64,000 nt of DNA from Dyadobacter fermentans (GCF_019924045.1 NZ_JAHXBN010000001.1:372001-436000), one strand, 5' to 3'. Shown: positions 25,588-35,241, counted from the first letter of the stretch. A program made the numbers and translations. Notes: generated by a model from the letters alone, not told the origin.

Positions 25588-28182
25588 TTGGCAAAGGCAC
25601 ACAAAGAAACTCCGCTTAATAAACAATACAATCAGATTAAAGCCAAATACCCCGGAGCACTGCTGCTTTTCCGGGTTGGTGACTTTTATGAGACCTTCGG
25701 AGAGGATGCGGTAAGGGCTTCCAAGATTTTAGGAATCGTACTTACGCGCCGAAACAATGGTGGTGCGCACGAGGAACTCGCAGGTTTTCCACATCATTCA
25801 CTGGATAATTATCTGCCGAAACTCGTCCGTGCGGGCGAGCGCGTAGCCATTTGCGACCAGCTCGAAGACCCGGCTGCGGCGAAAGGCATTGTCAAGCGCG
25901 GCGTAACCGAGCTGGTTACGCCCGGCGTGTCGTTCAACGACAATGTGCTCGATATCCGTAAAAATAACTACCTCGCAGCGATACACGTCGGTAACGACGG
26001 CCTTTACGGGATCGCCTTCCTGGATATTTCGACGGGCGAATTCATGGCATCGCAGGGTAATGCGGCGTACGTGGACAAAATGTTGCAAGGCTTCGGTCCG
26101 GCTGAGGTACTGTATTGCAAAAAACACAAGCAGGAATTCAACGAACTCTTCGGAGGGAAATACCATACTTTTCACCTGGAAGACTGGTGCTTTGGCTATG
26201 ATTACGGTTATGAGCAGCTTACAGGGCATTTTCAGACGACAACCCTAAAAGGCTACGGCATCGAATCGCTCCCACTGGGCATTATTGCGGCGGGTGTGAT
26301 TTTGCATTACCTGCGTGAAACCGAGCATAAGGAAGTTGCGCATATCAGCCGCATTACGCGGTTGGAAGAGGAGAAATATGTATGGCTGGATCGTTTCACT
26401 GTCCGTAACCTGGAACTTGTGTACGCCCAGCAGGAAGGTGGCGTGCCATTGATCGACATTCTCGATCACACGGTTACACCCATGGGGGCCAGGCAACTAC
26501 GGAAATGGATGGTATTGCCGTTGAAAGACAAGGTGCCCGTGGAGGAACGCCTCAGCGCGGTAGCGCATTTCCTCGAGCACGAGGAGCTTCACGAATCACT
26601 GGTTGGGTATTTCAAGCAGATCGGTGATCTGGAACGCCTGATTTCCAAAGTGGCGGTGCGGCGTATCAATCCGCGGGAATTGGTTCAGCTTAAAAAGTCA
26701 TTGAAACAAATTGCCCCCGTAAAGGAACTGCTGACGGGCGGAATGCTGGATAAGTTCGCGGCGCAGCTGGATGCTTGCGAGGCATTGGTTGATAAAATCG
26801 AGCGCGAACTCCGCGATGATGCGCCGGTACTCTCCAACCAGGGACGGATGATCCAAAGCGGCGTAGACAGTGAACTGGACGAACTGCACGCTATTTCTTA
26901 CGAGGGCAAGGATTACCTGATCAAACTCCAAAACCGCGAGATCGAACGGACGGGCATTGGTTCACTGAAAATCGCCTATAATAAAGTTTTCGGCTACTAC
27001 CTCGAAGTTACCCACGCACATCAGAGCAAGGTTCCTTCCGATTGGATCCGGAAACAGACGCTCGTGAATGCGGAGCGGTACATTACGCCGGAGCTTAAAG
27101 AATACGAGGAAAAGATCATGAATGCGGAGGACCGCATTTCGACGATCGAATTCCGCATATTCAGTGAAATTGTTCAAACGGCTTCGGAATATGTGGCTGC
27201 TATCCAGCAAAATGCGCAGGTAATATCGGCGCTGGATGTGCTGAGCTCGTTTGCATTGGCTGCCCGGAAGAATAAATACGTGCAACCGGTGATTAGTGAA
27301 GGCAACGAGCTGGATATCAAGGAGGGGCGTCACCCGGTGATCGAGCAGCAATTGCCCGTGGGTGAAAGCTACGTGCCAAACGATGTTTACCTCGACGATG
27401 CCAGCCAGCAGATTATCATTATCACGGGGCCGAACATGGCCGGTAAGTCGGCATTGCTTCGGCAAACGGCATTGATTGTGCTAATGGCGCAAATGGGTAG
27501 CTTCGTTCCGGCCAAATCGGCGACAATTGGTCTGGTCGACAAGGTTTTCACCAGAGTAGGAGCGAGCGATAACCTTAGCAAAGGAGAAAGTACCTTTATG
27601 GTCGAAATGACCGAAACGGCCAGCATCCTCAATAACCTGAGCAGCAAAAGCCTTGTGCTCATGGATGAGATCGGCCGGGGAACGAGCACCTATGATGGCG
27701 TTTCCATTGCCTGGGCCATTACCGAATACCTCCATAGCCAGTCGAATTGCAGGCCTAAAACACTTTTCGCGACGCATTACCACGAACTAAATCAGCTCGC
27801 GGAAGACTTCCCGCGCATCAAAAACTTCAATGTGGCCGTAAAGGAAGTGGACAACAAGGTGGTGTTCCTGCGGAAACTCAAACCCGGTGGCAGCGCGCAC
27901 AGTTTCGGGATCCACGTGGCGCAGATCGCCGGTATGCCGCAACCGATCGTGTTGCGCGCGAGCGAGATCATGCAGCACCTGGAAAAGGACCACGTAGCGC
28001 ACGAACACAAGAAGCGGGTGAAGGATATTCCTAAAAACAACTTCCAGCTCAGCATTTTCGAGCCGGCAGACCCGAAGCTCGACGAGTTGAAAGAAAAGTT
28101 GTTGCTCGTGGATGTAAACACCTTGTCGCCCATCGAAGCGTTGCTGAAACTGAACGAGTTCCAGAAGCTTATTAAAAAGTAA
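25588..28182 (+). CDS. mutS: DNA mismatch repair protein MutS
   Basis: This 864-residue mismatch-recognition ATPase has the N-terminal mismatch-binding motif GDFYETFGEDA (Phe-x-Glu type). Next come the connector and lever domains and the ABC ATPase with ITGPNMAGKSALLRQ (Walker A), STFMVEMTE (signature) and LMDEIGRGTSTYDG (Walker B). The conserved FATHYHELNQLA is present. The start is TTG at 25588 (AKAHKETPLNKQYNQIK follows). A good promoter lies just upstream. Length and domain set are normal for MutS1. Confidence 0.98.
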   Translation: MAKAHKETPLNKQYNQIKAKYPGALLLFRVGDFYETFGEDAVRASKILGIVLTRRNNGGAHEELAGFPHHSLDNYLPKLVRAGERVAICDQLEDPAAAKGIVKRGVTELVTPGVSFNDNVLDIRKNNYLAAIHVGNDGLYGIAFLDISTGEFMASQGNAAYVDKMLQGFGPAEVLYCKKHKQEFNELFGGKYHTFHLEDWCFGYDYGYEQLTGHFQTTTLKGYGIESLPLGIIAAGVILHYLRETEHKEVAHISRITRLEEEKYVWLDRFTVRNLELVYAQQEGGVPLIDILDHTVTPMGARQLRKWMVLPLKDKVPVEERLSAVAHFLEHEELHESLVGYFKQIGDLERLISKVAVRRINPRELVQLKKSLKQIAPVKELLTGGMLDKFAAQLDACEALVDKIERELRDDAPVLSNQGRMIQSGVDSELDELHAISYEGKDYLIKLQNREIERTGIGSLKIAYNKVFGYYLEVTHAHQSKVPSDWIRKQTLVNAERYITPELKEYEEKIMNAEDRISTIEFRIFSEIVQTASEYVAAIQQNAQVISALDVLSSFALAARKNKYVQPVISEGNELDIKEGRHPVIEQQLPVGESYVPNDVYLDDASQQIIIITGPNMAGKSALLRQTALIVLMAQMGSFVPAKSATIGLVDKVFTRVGASDNLSKGESTFMVEMTETASILNNLSSKSLVLMDEIGRGTSTYDGVSIAWAITEYLHSQSNCRPKTLFATHYHELNQLAEDFPRIKNFNVAVKEVDNKVVFLRKLKPGGSAHSFGIHVAQIAGMPQPIVLRASEIMQHLEKDHVAHEHKKRVKDIPKNNFQLSIFEPADPKLDELKEKLLLVDVNTLSPIEALLKLNEFQKLIKK

Positions 28183-28234
28183 ATTCATTTTCAATGTTAT
28201 ACCAATCAATCTCCTACAACCGCTAACCTAGTTT

Positions 28235-29425
28235 ATGAAAAATTCGACCCGCTTTCAGTTGATGGCCATGATGTTCCTGCTCTATTTTGTGTGGGGTGCA
28301 TGGTACGGGCAAATGAGCAAGTATATGTTTACGGAATTGGGCGCAACGGGCGTCCAGGTGGGAAATGCTTACGCAGCATTCTCCATTGCGATGATCATCG
28401 CACCATTCTTCGTGGGGATGATCGCCGACCGTTACTTCGCGGCACAAAAAGTGTTGGGAATCCTGAATTTGGTGGGCGCTGGCATTCTGTACGTGCTGTC
28501 GGAGGTAAAAGATCCCGACACGTTTTTCTGGGTGATCCTGGCCTACTGTATCACTTTCGCACCGGCGATGTCGCTCACGACATCCATTGCCATGCAGCAG
28601 GTTACCAATTCCGAAAAGGATTTCCCTGCCATCCGCGTAATGGGAACCGTAGCCTGGATTGCTGTAACAAACATTATCGGATACTATGAAATCGGCGGTA
28701 CAGCATTGATTTTCAAAATTTCCATGTTCACGGCTGCATTCCTCGGCGTTTACTCTTTCTTTTTGCCTGATACCCCTCCAAAACCAACTTCGCACACGTC
28801 TTTCTCGGATATCCTTGGTTTGGATGCGTTCAAATTGTTCAAAGACCGCTCTTTCGCGATCTTCTTCATCTCTTCGCTGCTGATCTGTATTCCGCTTTCA
28901 TTCTATTACGCAATGGCGAACCCTTCGCTGACGGATTCCGGTATGACCAACGTGGAGAATAAAATGTCTCTTGGGCAGGCTTCCGAAGTTGTATTCATGC
29001 TGCTGATCCCACTGGCATTTTCACGTTTTGGGGTGAAATGGATGCTCGTAGTAGGACTTATCGCCTGGATCATCCGATTCATTGGGTTCGGTTATGGCGA
29101 CGCTTCCAGCGAATGGCTGCTTTACCTCGCGATCGTGCTGCATGGTGTTTGTTACGACTTTTTCTTCGTTACCGGCCAGATTTACACAGACAGCAAAGCG
29201 GGCGAGCAATACCGTTCCTCTGCACAAGGCCTGATCTCCATCGCTACCTATGGTATCGGTATGGGTATCGGTTCGTGGATTGCAGGTGTCGTGGCTGACA
29301 TGTACACAGTCGACAATGTGAAAAACTGGACGTCGATCTGGATGGTACCCGCCGGCATCGCAGCGGTAGTATTGGTTCTTTTCGTGTTATTCTTCCGCGA
29401 TAACAAAGTTAAAGCAGCGGCATGA
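28235..29425 (+). CDS. Nucleoside:H+ symporter (NHS family MFS permease)
   Basis: This 396-residue protein with about 12 membrane helices resembles NupG/XapB. MMFLLYFVWGAWYGQMSKYM is at the N-terminus, and AAFSIAMIIAPFFVGMIADR and DFPAIRVMGTVAWIA follow. It probably imports nucleosides with protons across the inner membrane. Its last four bases (ATGA) overlap the start of the next gene, so translation is coupled. Substrate is assigned from family only. Confidence 0.9.
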   Translation: MKNSTRFQLMAMMFLLYFVWGAWYGQMSKYMFTELGATGVQVGNAYAAFSIAMIIAPFFVGMIADRYFAAQKVLGILNLVGAGILYVLSEVKDPDTFFWVILAYCITFAPAMSLTTSIAMQQVTNSEKDFPAIRVMGTVAWIAVTNIIGYYEIGGTALIFKISMFTAAFLGVYSFFLPDTPPKPTSHTSFSDILGLDAFKLFKDRSFAIFFISSLLICIPLSFYYAMANPSLTDSGMTNVENKMSLGQASEVVFMLLIPLAFSRFGVKWMLVVGLIAWIIRFIGFGYGDASSEWLLYLAIVLHGVCYDFFFVTGQIYTDSKAGEQYRSSAQGLISIATYGIGMGIGSWIAGVVADMYTVDNVKNWTSIWMVPAGIAAVVLVLFVLFFRDNKVKAAA

Positions 29426-29790
29426 AATCATTCCTGACCATCGGCCTTCTGGTATTGTCCAACGCTTTCATGACGATGGCGTGGTACGGACATTTGAAAT
29501 TCAAAGAGATGGCCTGGTTTAACAAACTGGGGCTGTTCTCCATTATCCTCATCAGTTGGGGAATAGCCCTGTTTGAATATTGTTTTCAGGTCCCTGCCAA
29601 CAGGATTGGCTTCAAGGAGAATGGGGGGGCATTTTCCCTGGTAGAGCTGAAAGTGATACAAGAAGTGATCACCTTAGTCATTTTCATGGTTTTCACCCTG
29701 ATCTTTTTCAAAACGGAGACCTTCCGCTGGAACCACTTCGTCGGGTTCCTATTTCTCGTCCTGGCGGTTTACTTTATATTCAGGAAATAA
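29422..29790 (+). CDS. DMT family (DUF486) small membrane protein
   Basis: This 122-residue protein has four membrane helices, the layout of DUF486 proteins in the drug/metabolite transporter group. Recognisable parts are SNAFMTMAWYGHLKFK, ISWGIALFEYCFQVPANRIG and SLVELKVIQEVITL. It overlaps the nucleoside permease by 4 bases (ATGA) and ends right at a terminator. Function is unknown; a small transporter half is plausible. Confidence 0.92.
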   Translation: MKSFLTIGLLVLSNAFMTMAWYGHLKFKEMAWFNKLGLFSIILISWGIALFEYCFQVPANRIGFKENGGAFSLVELKVIQEVITLVIFMVFTLIFFKTETFRWNHFVGFLFLVLAVYFIFRK

Positions 29791-29825
29791 AAAGAGCCTG
29801 CAAGTTTCTCTTGCAGGCTCTTTTT
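29789..29825. terminator. Bidirectional terminator
   Basis: AAAAAGAGCCTGCAAG (29789-29804) and CTTGCAGGCTCTTTTT (29810-29825) form a perfect 16-bp stem with loop TTTCT between convergent genes. Confidence 0.9.
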
Positions 29826-29838
29826 ACAATGTGATATC

Positions 29839-30510
29839 TCAATCCCAATCGTCGTCACCACCAAACCGGCGACCGTAGTCTTTCGAACCGCCTCCACCTT
29901 TTTTGCTGCTGTAACGATCTTCCATTTTGGGTCTGCCTCCCTGATGGCGGTTATGGTCATGTCCGCGATCGTAGTGCCCCTTGTCGCGTTGCTTATCCGG
30001 TTGGCGGAAATTGTTGCCTCCTCCGGAGAAGCCCCGGTCGCCAAAACTGCGTTCGGCAGGCCTTGCCGGTGCGCTTGGTGCATCGTCATCATCCTGATCG
30101 TCGTCGTCAAGAGATGGCTCTTGGCGGGTATAGTCCCTTCCTGTATTTCTATCTTGAGTATAGGGCGTTCTGTTGCCTGGACCGTCATTTCCCGCCGGTC
30201 GTGGCCGGTTAAAGCCTTCCCGGTTGCGCGTATCGGGGCGGGAAGTTCCGCCGCCGTCGCTTCTGGGTTCTCTCTTCTGGGATTCGTTTACCACCAGAGG
30301 CCTGCCATACATATCCGCCCCATTCAACGCATTGATGGCAGTTCTCGCTTCTGTTTCATCGGGCATTTCAACAAACCCGAACCCTTTGCTTTGACGCGTA
30401 ATTTTGTCAATGATAATTTTCGCTGAGCTTACTTTACCGTACTTTTCGAAAGCTTCACGCAGCTCGCTTTCCTTTAACTTAAAAGAAAGACTACCAACAA
30501 AAATGTCCAT
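29839..30510 (-). CDS. RRM-domain RNA-binding protein with disordered tail
   Basis: This 223-residue protein has one N-terminal RRM (about 1-80) with RNP2 IFVGSL and RNP1 SKGFGFVEM. A long Gly/Asp/Arg-rich tail without predicted fold follows (GGGNNFRQPDKQRDKGHYDR and similar). Bacteroidota carry several such proteins, which bind single-stranded RNA and affect transcript levels; the tail here is longer than in the minimal forms of about 90 residues. A promoter lies about 110 bases upstream, leaving an AT-rich leader. Confidence 0.93.
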   Translation of the reverse strand: MDIFVGSLSFKLKESELREAFEKYGKVSSAKIIIDKITRQSKGFGFVEMPDETEARTAINALNGADMYGRPLVVNESQKREPRSDGGGTSRPDTRNREGFNRPRPAGNDGPGNRTPYTQDRNTGRDYTRQEPSLDDDDQDDDDAPSAPARPAERSFGDRGFSGGGNNFRQPDKQRDKGHYDRGHDHNRHQGGRPKMEDRYSSKKGGGGSKDYGRRFGGDDDWD

Positions 30511-30624
30511 GAAACGCCTTGATTTTATTGATTTTAGATGTAATAAATATATTTTACTTTATCCACTCAAGAGCCAAAGCCGGCTTATTTACTTTTCTTG
30601 GTCTTGATTTTCTGATTATTATAT

Positions 30625-30657
30625 CAAAGCTAAATAAAATTGCCCAAAGTGATCCAA
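30625..30657 (-). promoter_or_regulatory. Promoter of the RRM protein gene (TTGG - 21 - TAGCTTTG)
   Basis: On the minus strand TAGCTTTG (30625-30632) matches the -7 element and TTGG (30654-30657) fits a -33 with a 21-base spacer. The transcript would carry a leader of about 110 bases before the ATG at 30510. Confidence 0.6.
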
Positions 30658-30679
30658 GGGGACATTTTTTAATTTTTTT

Positions 30680-31135
30680 CTATAATTTAAGTCTGACGTC
30701 ATAAATAAAATCCCTGACCGACCCAATCGCATATGCCGTGGCTTTATGAAACAGCGGATTGAGCAGGTAATTAAATTCGTCGTCGATGATTGCCGAAGGG
30801 ATTTTGATGATCCCATAGTCGGCTTTCCGGAGCAATGCAGTGCCAAAATCTTTGGTCGAGGCTGGTGCAGGCGCATCTTTCCAGTCGCCCGGTAAGGCGC
30901 TTGCAGGCAGGTCTAAAATGTAGGCCGGATCTATTTCAAATGTGGTAATGCTGAGTGCCCTCGGAATGTCGTCGATATTCACATTGGCGGTGTATTCCAG
31001 CAAAGCCAGCGCACGGCTTTCCGAAGTGTAAATGCAGGGCGTAAGCGGATGATTCCAGCGACCACCATGCAGGCGTGCTCCCTCGCCATCGAGGTCACGG
31101 GCGTATCGTGTGCGCCCGATTCTGTAAACGATCAT
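30680..31135 (-). CDS. RES-domain toxin
   Basis: This 151-residue protein of the RES family includes MIVYRIGRTRYARDLDGEGA, GGRWNHPLTPCIYTSESRAL and LLRKADYGIIKIPSAI. RES toxins break down NAD+. The Arg and Tyr positions of the fold (VYRIGRTRYA, GRWN, YTSESRALALLE) are present, so it is probably active. The Xre-type antitoxin gene lies 11 bases upstream in the same operon, the standard order antitoxin-toxin. Confidence 0.92.
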   Translation of the reverse strand: MIVYRIGRTRYARDLDGEGARLHGGRWNHPLTPCIYTSESRALALLEYTANVNIDDIPRALSITTFEIDPAYILDLPASALPGDWKDAPAPASTKDFGTALLRKADYGIIKIPSAIIDDEFNYLLNPLFHKATAYAIGSVRDFIYDVRLKL

Positions 31136-31146
31136 CAGCTACGGCA

Positions 31147-31659
31147 TTAAGAATAAACCCCGTAATCGATCCGGCCAATCAGATTTTTGACCTCCTCGCG
31201 GCCAAACTGATTGTCCATAAAATCAAAAGGCCGCTGACCGCCTAATGCCTGATTAGGCCTGAAAACCCAGTGATTGAAGCGTTCCACATCCTCGAACACT
31301 TCATAGCCATAGGAATAAATATCCGCCAGGCTTACGATCCGCTCACTCAAGGACTGATTAAACTTCTCATCTCCCTTCTTGTTGATCAGTGTCGCCCGCG
31401 CCACCGACAACGCAATAGCCAGCTGATCATAATCCAGGCCGGCCTTCTCTTTAAACCGCTCAAAATCATTTTTGCTAATCCCTTTCCGGATCATATCGAT
31501 TTTCTGAAAGCTGGTCATCTGGCTTTCAGGCTTTTGAAGGGAGGTTTTGAAGATAATGCCAGGATGTTGCGCGCCATAATAGGCAGCATAAGGTTCATTA
31601 AAAGTGGCCCCCGGACCGTCCTCAGGCTCGGGATAAGGCTTAGGTGTGTGCTTTTTCAT
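31147..31659 (-). CDS. Xre/MbcA/ParS-type antitoxin of the RES pair
   Basis: This 170-residue protein has a helical N-terminal DNA-binding region (about 50-115: IRKGISKNDFERFKEKAGLD, LAIALSVARATL). A C-terminal toxin-binding DUF2384-like domain follows (VFEDVERFNHWV, NQALGGQRPFDFMD, GREEVKNLIGRIDYGVY). It is expected to neutralise the RES protein and repress the operon. The disordered first 40 residues (KPYPEPEDGPGA) are typical of the group. An inverted repeat lies just upstream of the start. Confidence 0.92.
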   Translation of the reverse strand: MKKHTPKPYPEPEDGPGATFNEPYAAYYGAQHPGIIFKTSLQKPESQMTSFQKIDMIRKGISKNDFERFKEKAGLDYDQLAIALSVARATLINKKGDEKFNQSLSERIVSLADIYSYGYEVFEDVERFNHWVFRPNQALGGQRPFDFMDNQFGREEVKNLIGRIDYGVYS

Positions 31660-31684
31660 CGTGATTTAAATATCTACTAAATCA

Positions 31685-31700
31685 AGTATAATTTTATACT
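31685..31700. promoter_or_regulatory. Putative operator of the RES/Xre operon
   Basis: AGTATAA and TTATACT are inverted around TT, 26 bases upstream of the antitoxin start. TACTAAAT also occurs twice in direct orientation (31675-31682 and 31697-31704), 22 bases apart, or about two helical turns. This suits an autorepressor site. Confidence 0.5.
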
Positions 31701-31718
31701 AAATGTACGAAAATAAAA

Positions 31719-31741
31719 ATGCCCCGCAAATAGCGGGGCAT
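31719..31741 (-). terminator. Terminator of the DUF1080/Gfo operon
   Basis: ATGCCCCGC and GCGGGGCAT form a 9-bp stem with loop AAATA. The minus strand continues into a T-rich run, 9 bases past the stop of the 1145-residue protein. Confidence 0.8.
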
Positions 31742-31749
31742 CTCCAAAA

Positions 31750-34700
31750 TCATTTTTTCTTCTTACTCTTTTTCTTTCCTGTCTCAACAGGTTCCGGGGC
31801 GACTTTGCTCAGGTCCTTGATCCGGATATTCCTGAATTTGAGCTCGGAACCGTGGCCGAGGAATCCGAGGTGGCCGCTGGTCCTTTTCAGTCCCGGGTGG
31901 TCTTTGTGGTCGGCGGTGCCGTTTTTGCTGGCTTCTGCCAGGTCGCCGTCGAGGATCACGGTGCCGTTGAGGGTTACCTTAATTTTGGAGCCCTGCACGC
32001 GCACTTCTTCGTAGTTCCATTCGCCAACGGGTTTTAAATAACCTCTTTTGGCAGGAATAATGCCATAAGCAGAGCCGTGGTACTGGTATTCGTGCAGATC
32101 CTTGTATATCTCTGCTTCGTTGTCCAGAATCTGTATTTCAGTTCCCACGTAAGCCGCGTCGCCTTCCATTGGCGTGCGGATACCCAGGCCGTTGTTGGCA
32201 CCCGGCGTAAGCTGGAATTCGAAGCGGAAATCGAAGTCGCTGTACTCGTCCTTGGTATACAGGTTGCCTTTGCCGCCTTTTTTAGGGTCAACAACCAGCT
32301 CGCCGTTCTGGATGAAATAGTCGGTTTTGTTACCCACCCATTCAAACATATTGGTACCGTCGAAGAGGACCTTGAAATCTTCCTTCTGCTCTGCTTCCGG
32401 TAATGTAAATTCCGGCCGTGGGATTTCACGAACGTAGATATCTCGGTAATGGATCTCGTTACCGTGCGCTTGCAATTCGAGCTGCTCTTTCGCGAAGATC
32501 GGCAGGTTGCGGTCCCAATAGTTTTCCAAAACCACATTATCCACCACATTTTCACCATTCAGATCTACCGAAACGCGGTCGCCGATCATCGTGATATGGA
32601 ATGTATTCCATTCGCCAATCGCATTGTCGGCTACTTTGGAAGGCTTGCTCGGGTTTTTCTGGTTATTGTAAAGCCCTCCCGAGCCCACTTGCGCGCCTAC
32701 GCTCACACGTGAGGTGTCCCAGATTTGCACCTGCGGTGTACCACGAAGATAAATGCCCGCATCACCGTCTTTCTGGATTTTCCAGTCGACGTACATTTCG
32801 AAATCACCATATTGCTTTACAGTGCAAAGGTTATCTCCATGGCCGGAGAACACGAGTTCGCCATCTTTGGCAAACCAATCCTTGAATGCAGCCTCATCCG
32901 CTTTTTTCTGTTTGAAAGCCAGCGTGTCGGCGCTCATTTTACGGCGTGCGATCGGGTTTTGTACCAAACCCTTCCAACCGGAGAGATCTTTGCCGTTGAA
33001 CAGCGACACAAAACCTTCACCAGCCGGCAATTCCGCCAAATGCTTGCGGATCGATTCGCGCTGGTAATCGGCGTCCTGTCCTTTCAAAAGCGGTCCGGCT
33101 TTGGTCAGAAGCTCCCGGATTTCAGCGCTGTACAGATTTTTGTTAGCCAATGCGATGTTCATTACCGCCTGCGCCGCAGCCTGCTGCGTGCCTGCGTTAT
33201 CCAGGTATTTTCCCGCCAGTATCAGCGAATTGAAAGTCCTGTTTCTGCCCAGTTCCTTGATAATGGCCTCTTTCTGAGCATCGGTTTTAGCGATCGCCAA
33301 CGCTTCACGGAGCATAATCACTTTGTTGGCGGCCGTTTTGCCGGATTTCGTTGTCGCGGCCACATAACCCGTCAATGCGGCATTAAAATCGTCTGAGTCG
33401 CTGGTGTTGCGTGCAATTGTCAGCAACTCTCCGGCTGCGCTCGCATCCGACCATGCCGAAAGGGCTGCAATGGCCGATTTTTTCTTTGCCGCATCTCCGT
33501 TTCCGTAGGCCTCCACCACTGATTTGAGCGCTTTTTTACCACCGATACCGGCCAGAACCGCCAGGTAATTGCCCTGTTTATCGGTCGAAGCAGCTTGTAG
33601 TTGTTTCAAAACAGCATCTGTCTGGCTATTCACATCACCGCTTTCCTTAATCGCCGCATTGACTGCGCTCTGCGTAGCCGCAATCTCATCAGCATTGGAA
33701 ACCGTGTTAAGCAAGGTGTAGAGCTGTGGCAAATCGTTGCCCGTAGCCAGCGATTTCAATGCACTGAAAGCTGATTTCCGGACTTCGGTATTCGTGTTTT
33801 TCAACTGCGCGGACACAACCGGAAGCTTGGAGCTCGCTCCGCGCGCAGCCAGCACATCGATCAATGCAGATTGCGAAGCAGCAGGAAGAGTAGGGATAGC
33901 CGTAGCGACCTGATCTACCAGCGAGGCGCCTTTGATCGTCAGCAAGCTGCTTTTCACAGCGGCGATTTCATTCGCATTAGCCGTTTTTAAAACCGGGATC
34001 AGTTTGGCAACACTGCTTTCCTGACCGATTTTCCCGGCCGCCCAAATCGCAGCCGTTTTTACTTTGCTATCCTTCGAAGCCAGCGCTTTTAGTACCACTG
34101 GCAATGCATCCTTCGATTCTGCGCGGCCCAACATGGTGATAATCTCCGCCTGGACGGCAGGGGTGGCCTTTTTGTATGCATTCAGCCATGGCGTAGTACC
34201 ATCGGCCATCAGGTATTTCTGGCCCAGTTTCAATGCCGCAGCGCGGTATTGCGCGTCGGTGCTCTGCAATGCGCTTACGAGCACGGGTACGGATTCTCTC
34301 TTTTTGATATCCGAATAGATCTTCAATGCAGACGAGCGTGTTGCCGACTGCTTCGCATCAGATGTTGCCTTGATCAATGCGAGCGCTGCCTTTTCAGCGG
34401 CGGCTTCCTGGCCGTTAGCAGCCAGTTTTCCCAGATATTTGAGGTAAACACCCGTTGCGTCGGCTTCATCGTAGCCATAAGCGGCTTTTTGCGCAGCTGC
34501 TGCCAAAACGGCTTCGGATGAAGGTGCACCGATTTCCGAAAGGGCGTACAAGCTTACCTTACGGAGATTCCGCTCAGTGCTCGTGGCTGTTTTTTCGATG
34601 GCGCTTGCTGCTTCTTTGTAATGCGCACCGCCTAATGCTTCGGTGATCGCGAGTTGCGCGCTTCCGCTGGCATTGTTTAGTGCCTGCAACAATGCAGCCC

Positions 34701-35187
34701 CCGCAGCTGGCGAGCCAATGCGTGCCAACGTCCTTGCAGCCGGTTGTGAAAGCCGCTCGTCTTTGAGATAGCCCTTCAAAACGTCCACGGATTCGTCCTT
34801 ACCAACGGTTTGAAGCTGGTAAATGAGGAAGTTTTTGCTGTCAGGATCGCTTACCTTCGACAATGCTTCGCCATAGGCTTCGGCAGCGTCTTTGCGGAGC
34901 GCTTCTTTGCCTGCCTGGGAAGCATAATAGGTGAAACCACCTAATGCATACTGGATTTTGGTATTATCTCCTTTGCCAAGCGGCGTGAGCATGGAGGCGA
35001 TTTGTACCAGGCCGGGTTTGCCGAGCTGGGCGAGTTCTTCCATGTTTTTTTTCAATGCCGCTTCATTCTGGGAAGGGAGCTTCGCCAACACCGCCTTCAC
35101 TTTGGCGTCGAGCGAGTTCTCGGATTGGGCCATCAGCTGCGAGGATGCCAGGCAGAGGGCCATAATAGGGTAAAGTTTTTTTTTCAT
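31750..35187 (-). CDS. Giant exported HEAT-repeat protein with two DUF1080 domains
   Basis: This 1145-residue protein has a signal peptide (MKKKLYPIMALCLASSQLMAQ). About 30-720 is a run of HEAT-like helical repeats (for example RKVSLYALSEIGAP, VKTAAIWAAGKIGQ). Two DUF1080 (3-keto-disaccharide hydrolase, LamG-like) domains follow. The first begins GFVSLFNGKDLSGWKG near 733, the second FKVLFDGTNMFEWVG near 940. The end is lysine-rich (KKKSKKKK). DUF1080 proteins cleave 3-keto-glycosides made by a partner oxidoreductase, and a Gfo/Idh/MocA gene lies 54 bases upstream in the same operon. The HEAT part may hold the protein to a partner or polymer. Confidence 0.9.
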   Translation of the reverse strand: MKKKLYPIMALCLASSQLMAQSENSLDAKVKAVLAKLPSQNEAALKKNMEELAQLGKPGLVQIASMLTPLGKGDNTKIQYALGGFTYYASQAGKEALRKDAAEAYGEALSKVSDPDSKNFLIYQLQTVGKDESVDVLKGYLKDERLSQPAARTLARIGSPAAGAALLQALNNASGSAQLAITEALGGAHYKEAASAIEKTATSTERNLRKVSLYALSEIGAPSSEAVLAAAAQKAAYGYDEADATGVYLKYLGKLAANGQEAAAEKAALALIKATSDAKQSATRSSALKIYSDIKKRESVPVLVSALQSTDAQYRAAALKLGQKYLMADGTTPWLNAYKKATPAVQAEIITMLGRAESKDALPVVLKALASKDSKVKTAAIWAAGKIGQESSVAKLIPVLKTANANEIAAVKSSLLTIKGASLVDQVATAIPTLPAASQSALIDVLAARGASSKLPVVSAQLKNTNTEVRKSAFSALKSLATGNDLPQLYTLLNTVSNADEIAATQSAVNAAIKESGDVNSQTDAVLKQLQAASTDKQGNYLAVLAGIGGKKALKSVVEAYGNGDAAKKKSAIAALSAWSDASAAGELLTIARNTSDSDDFNAALTGYVAATTKSGKTAANKVIMLREALAIAKTDAQKEAIIKELGRNRTFNSLILAGKYLDNAGTQQAAAQAVMNIALANKNLYSAEIRELLTKAGPLLKGQDADYQRESIRKHLAELPAGEGFVSLFNGKDLSGWKGLVQNPIARRKMSADTLAFKQKKADEAAFKDWFAKDGELVFSGHGDNLCTVKQYGDFEMYVDWKIQKDGDAGIYLRGTPQVQIWDTSRVSVGAQVGSGGLYNNQKNPSKPSKVADNAIGEWNTFHITMIGDRVSVDLNGENVVDNVVLENYWDRNLPIFAKEQLELQAHGNEIHYRDIYVREIPRPEFTLPEAEQKEDFKVLFDGTNMFEWVGNKTDYFIQNGELVVDPKKGGKGNLYTKDEYSDFDFRFEFQLTPGANNGLGIRTPMEGDAAYVGTEIQILDNEAEIYKDLHEYQYHGSAYGIIPAKRGYLKPVGEWNYEEVRVQGSKIKVTLNGTVILDGDLAEASKNGTADHKDHPGLKRTSGHLGFLGHGSELKFRNIRIKDLSKVAPEPVETGKKKSKKKK

Positions 35188-35241
35188 CGGATATGCCGGT
35201 GCTGCAAGCCCGGAAGGCTTGTCAGTGTAGCTTTTAGGTTC

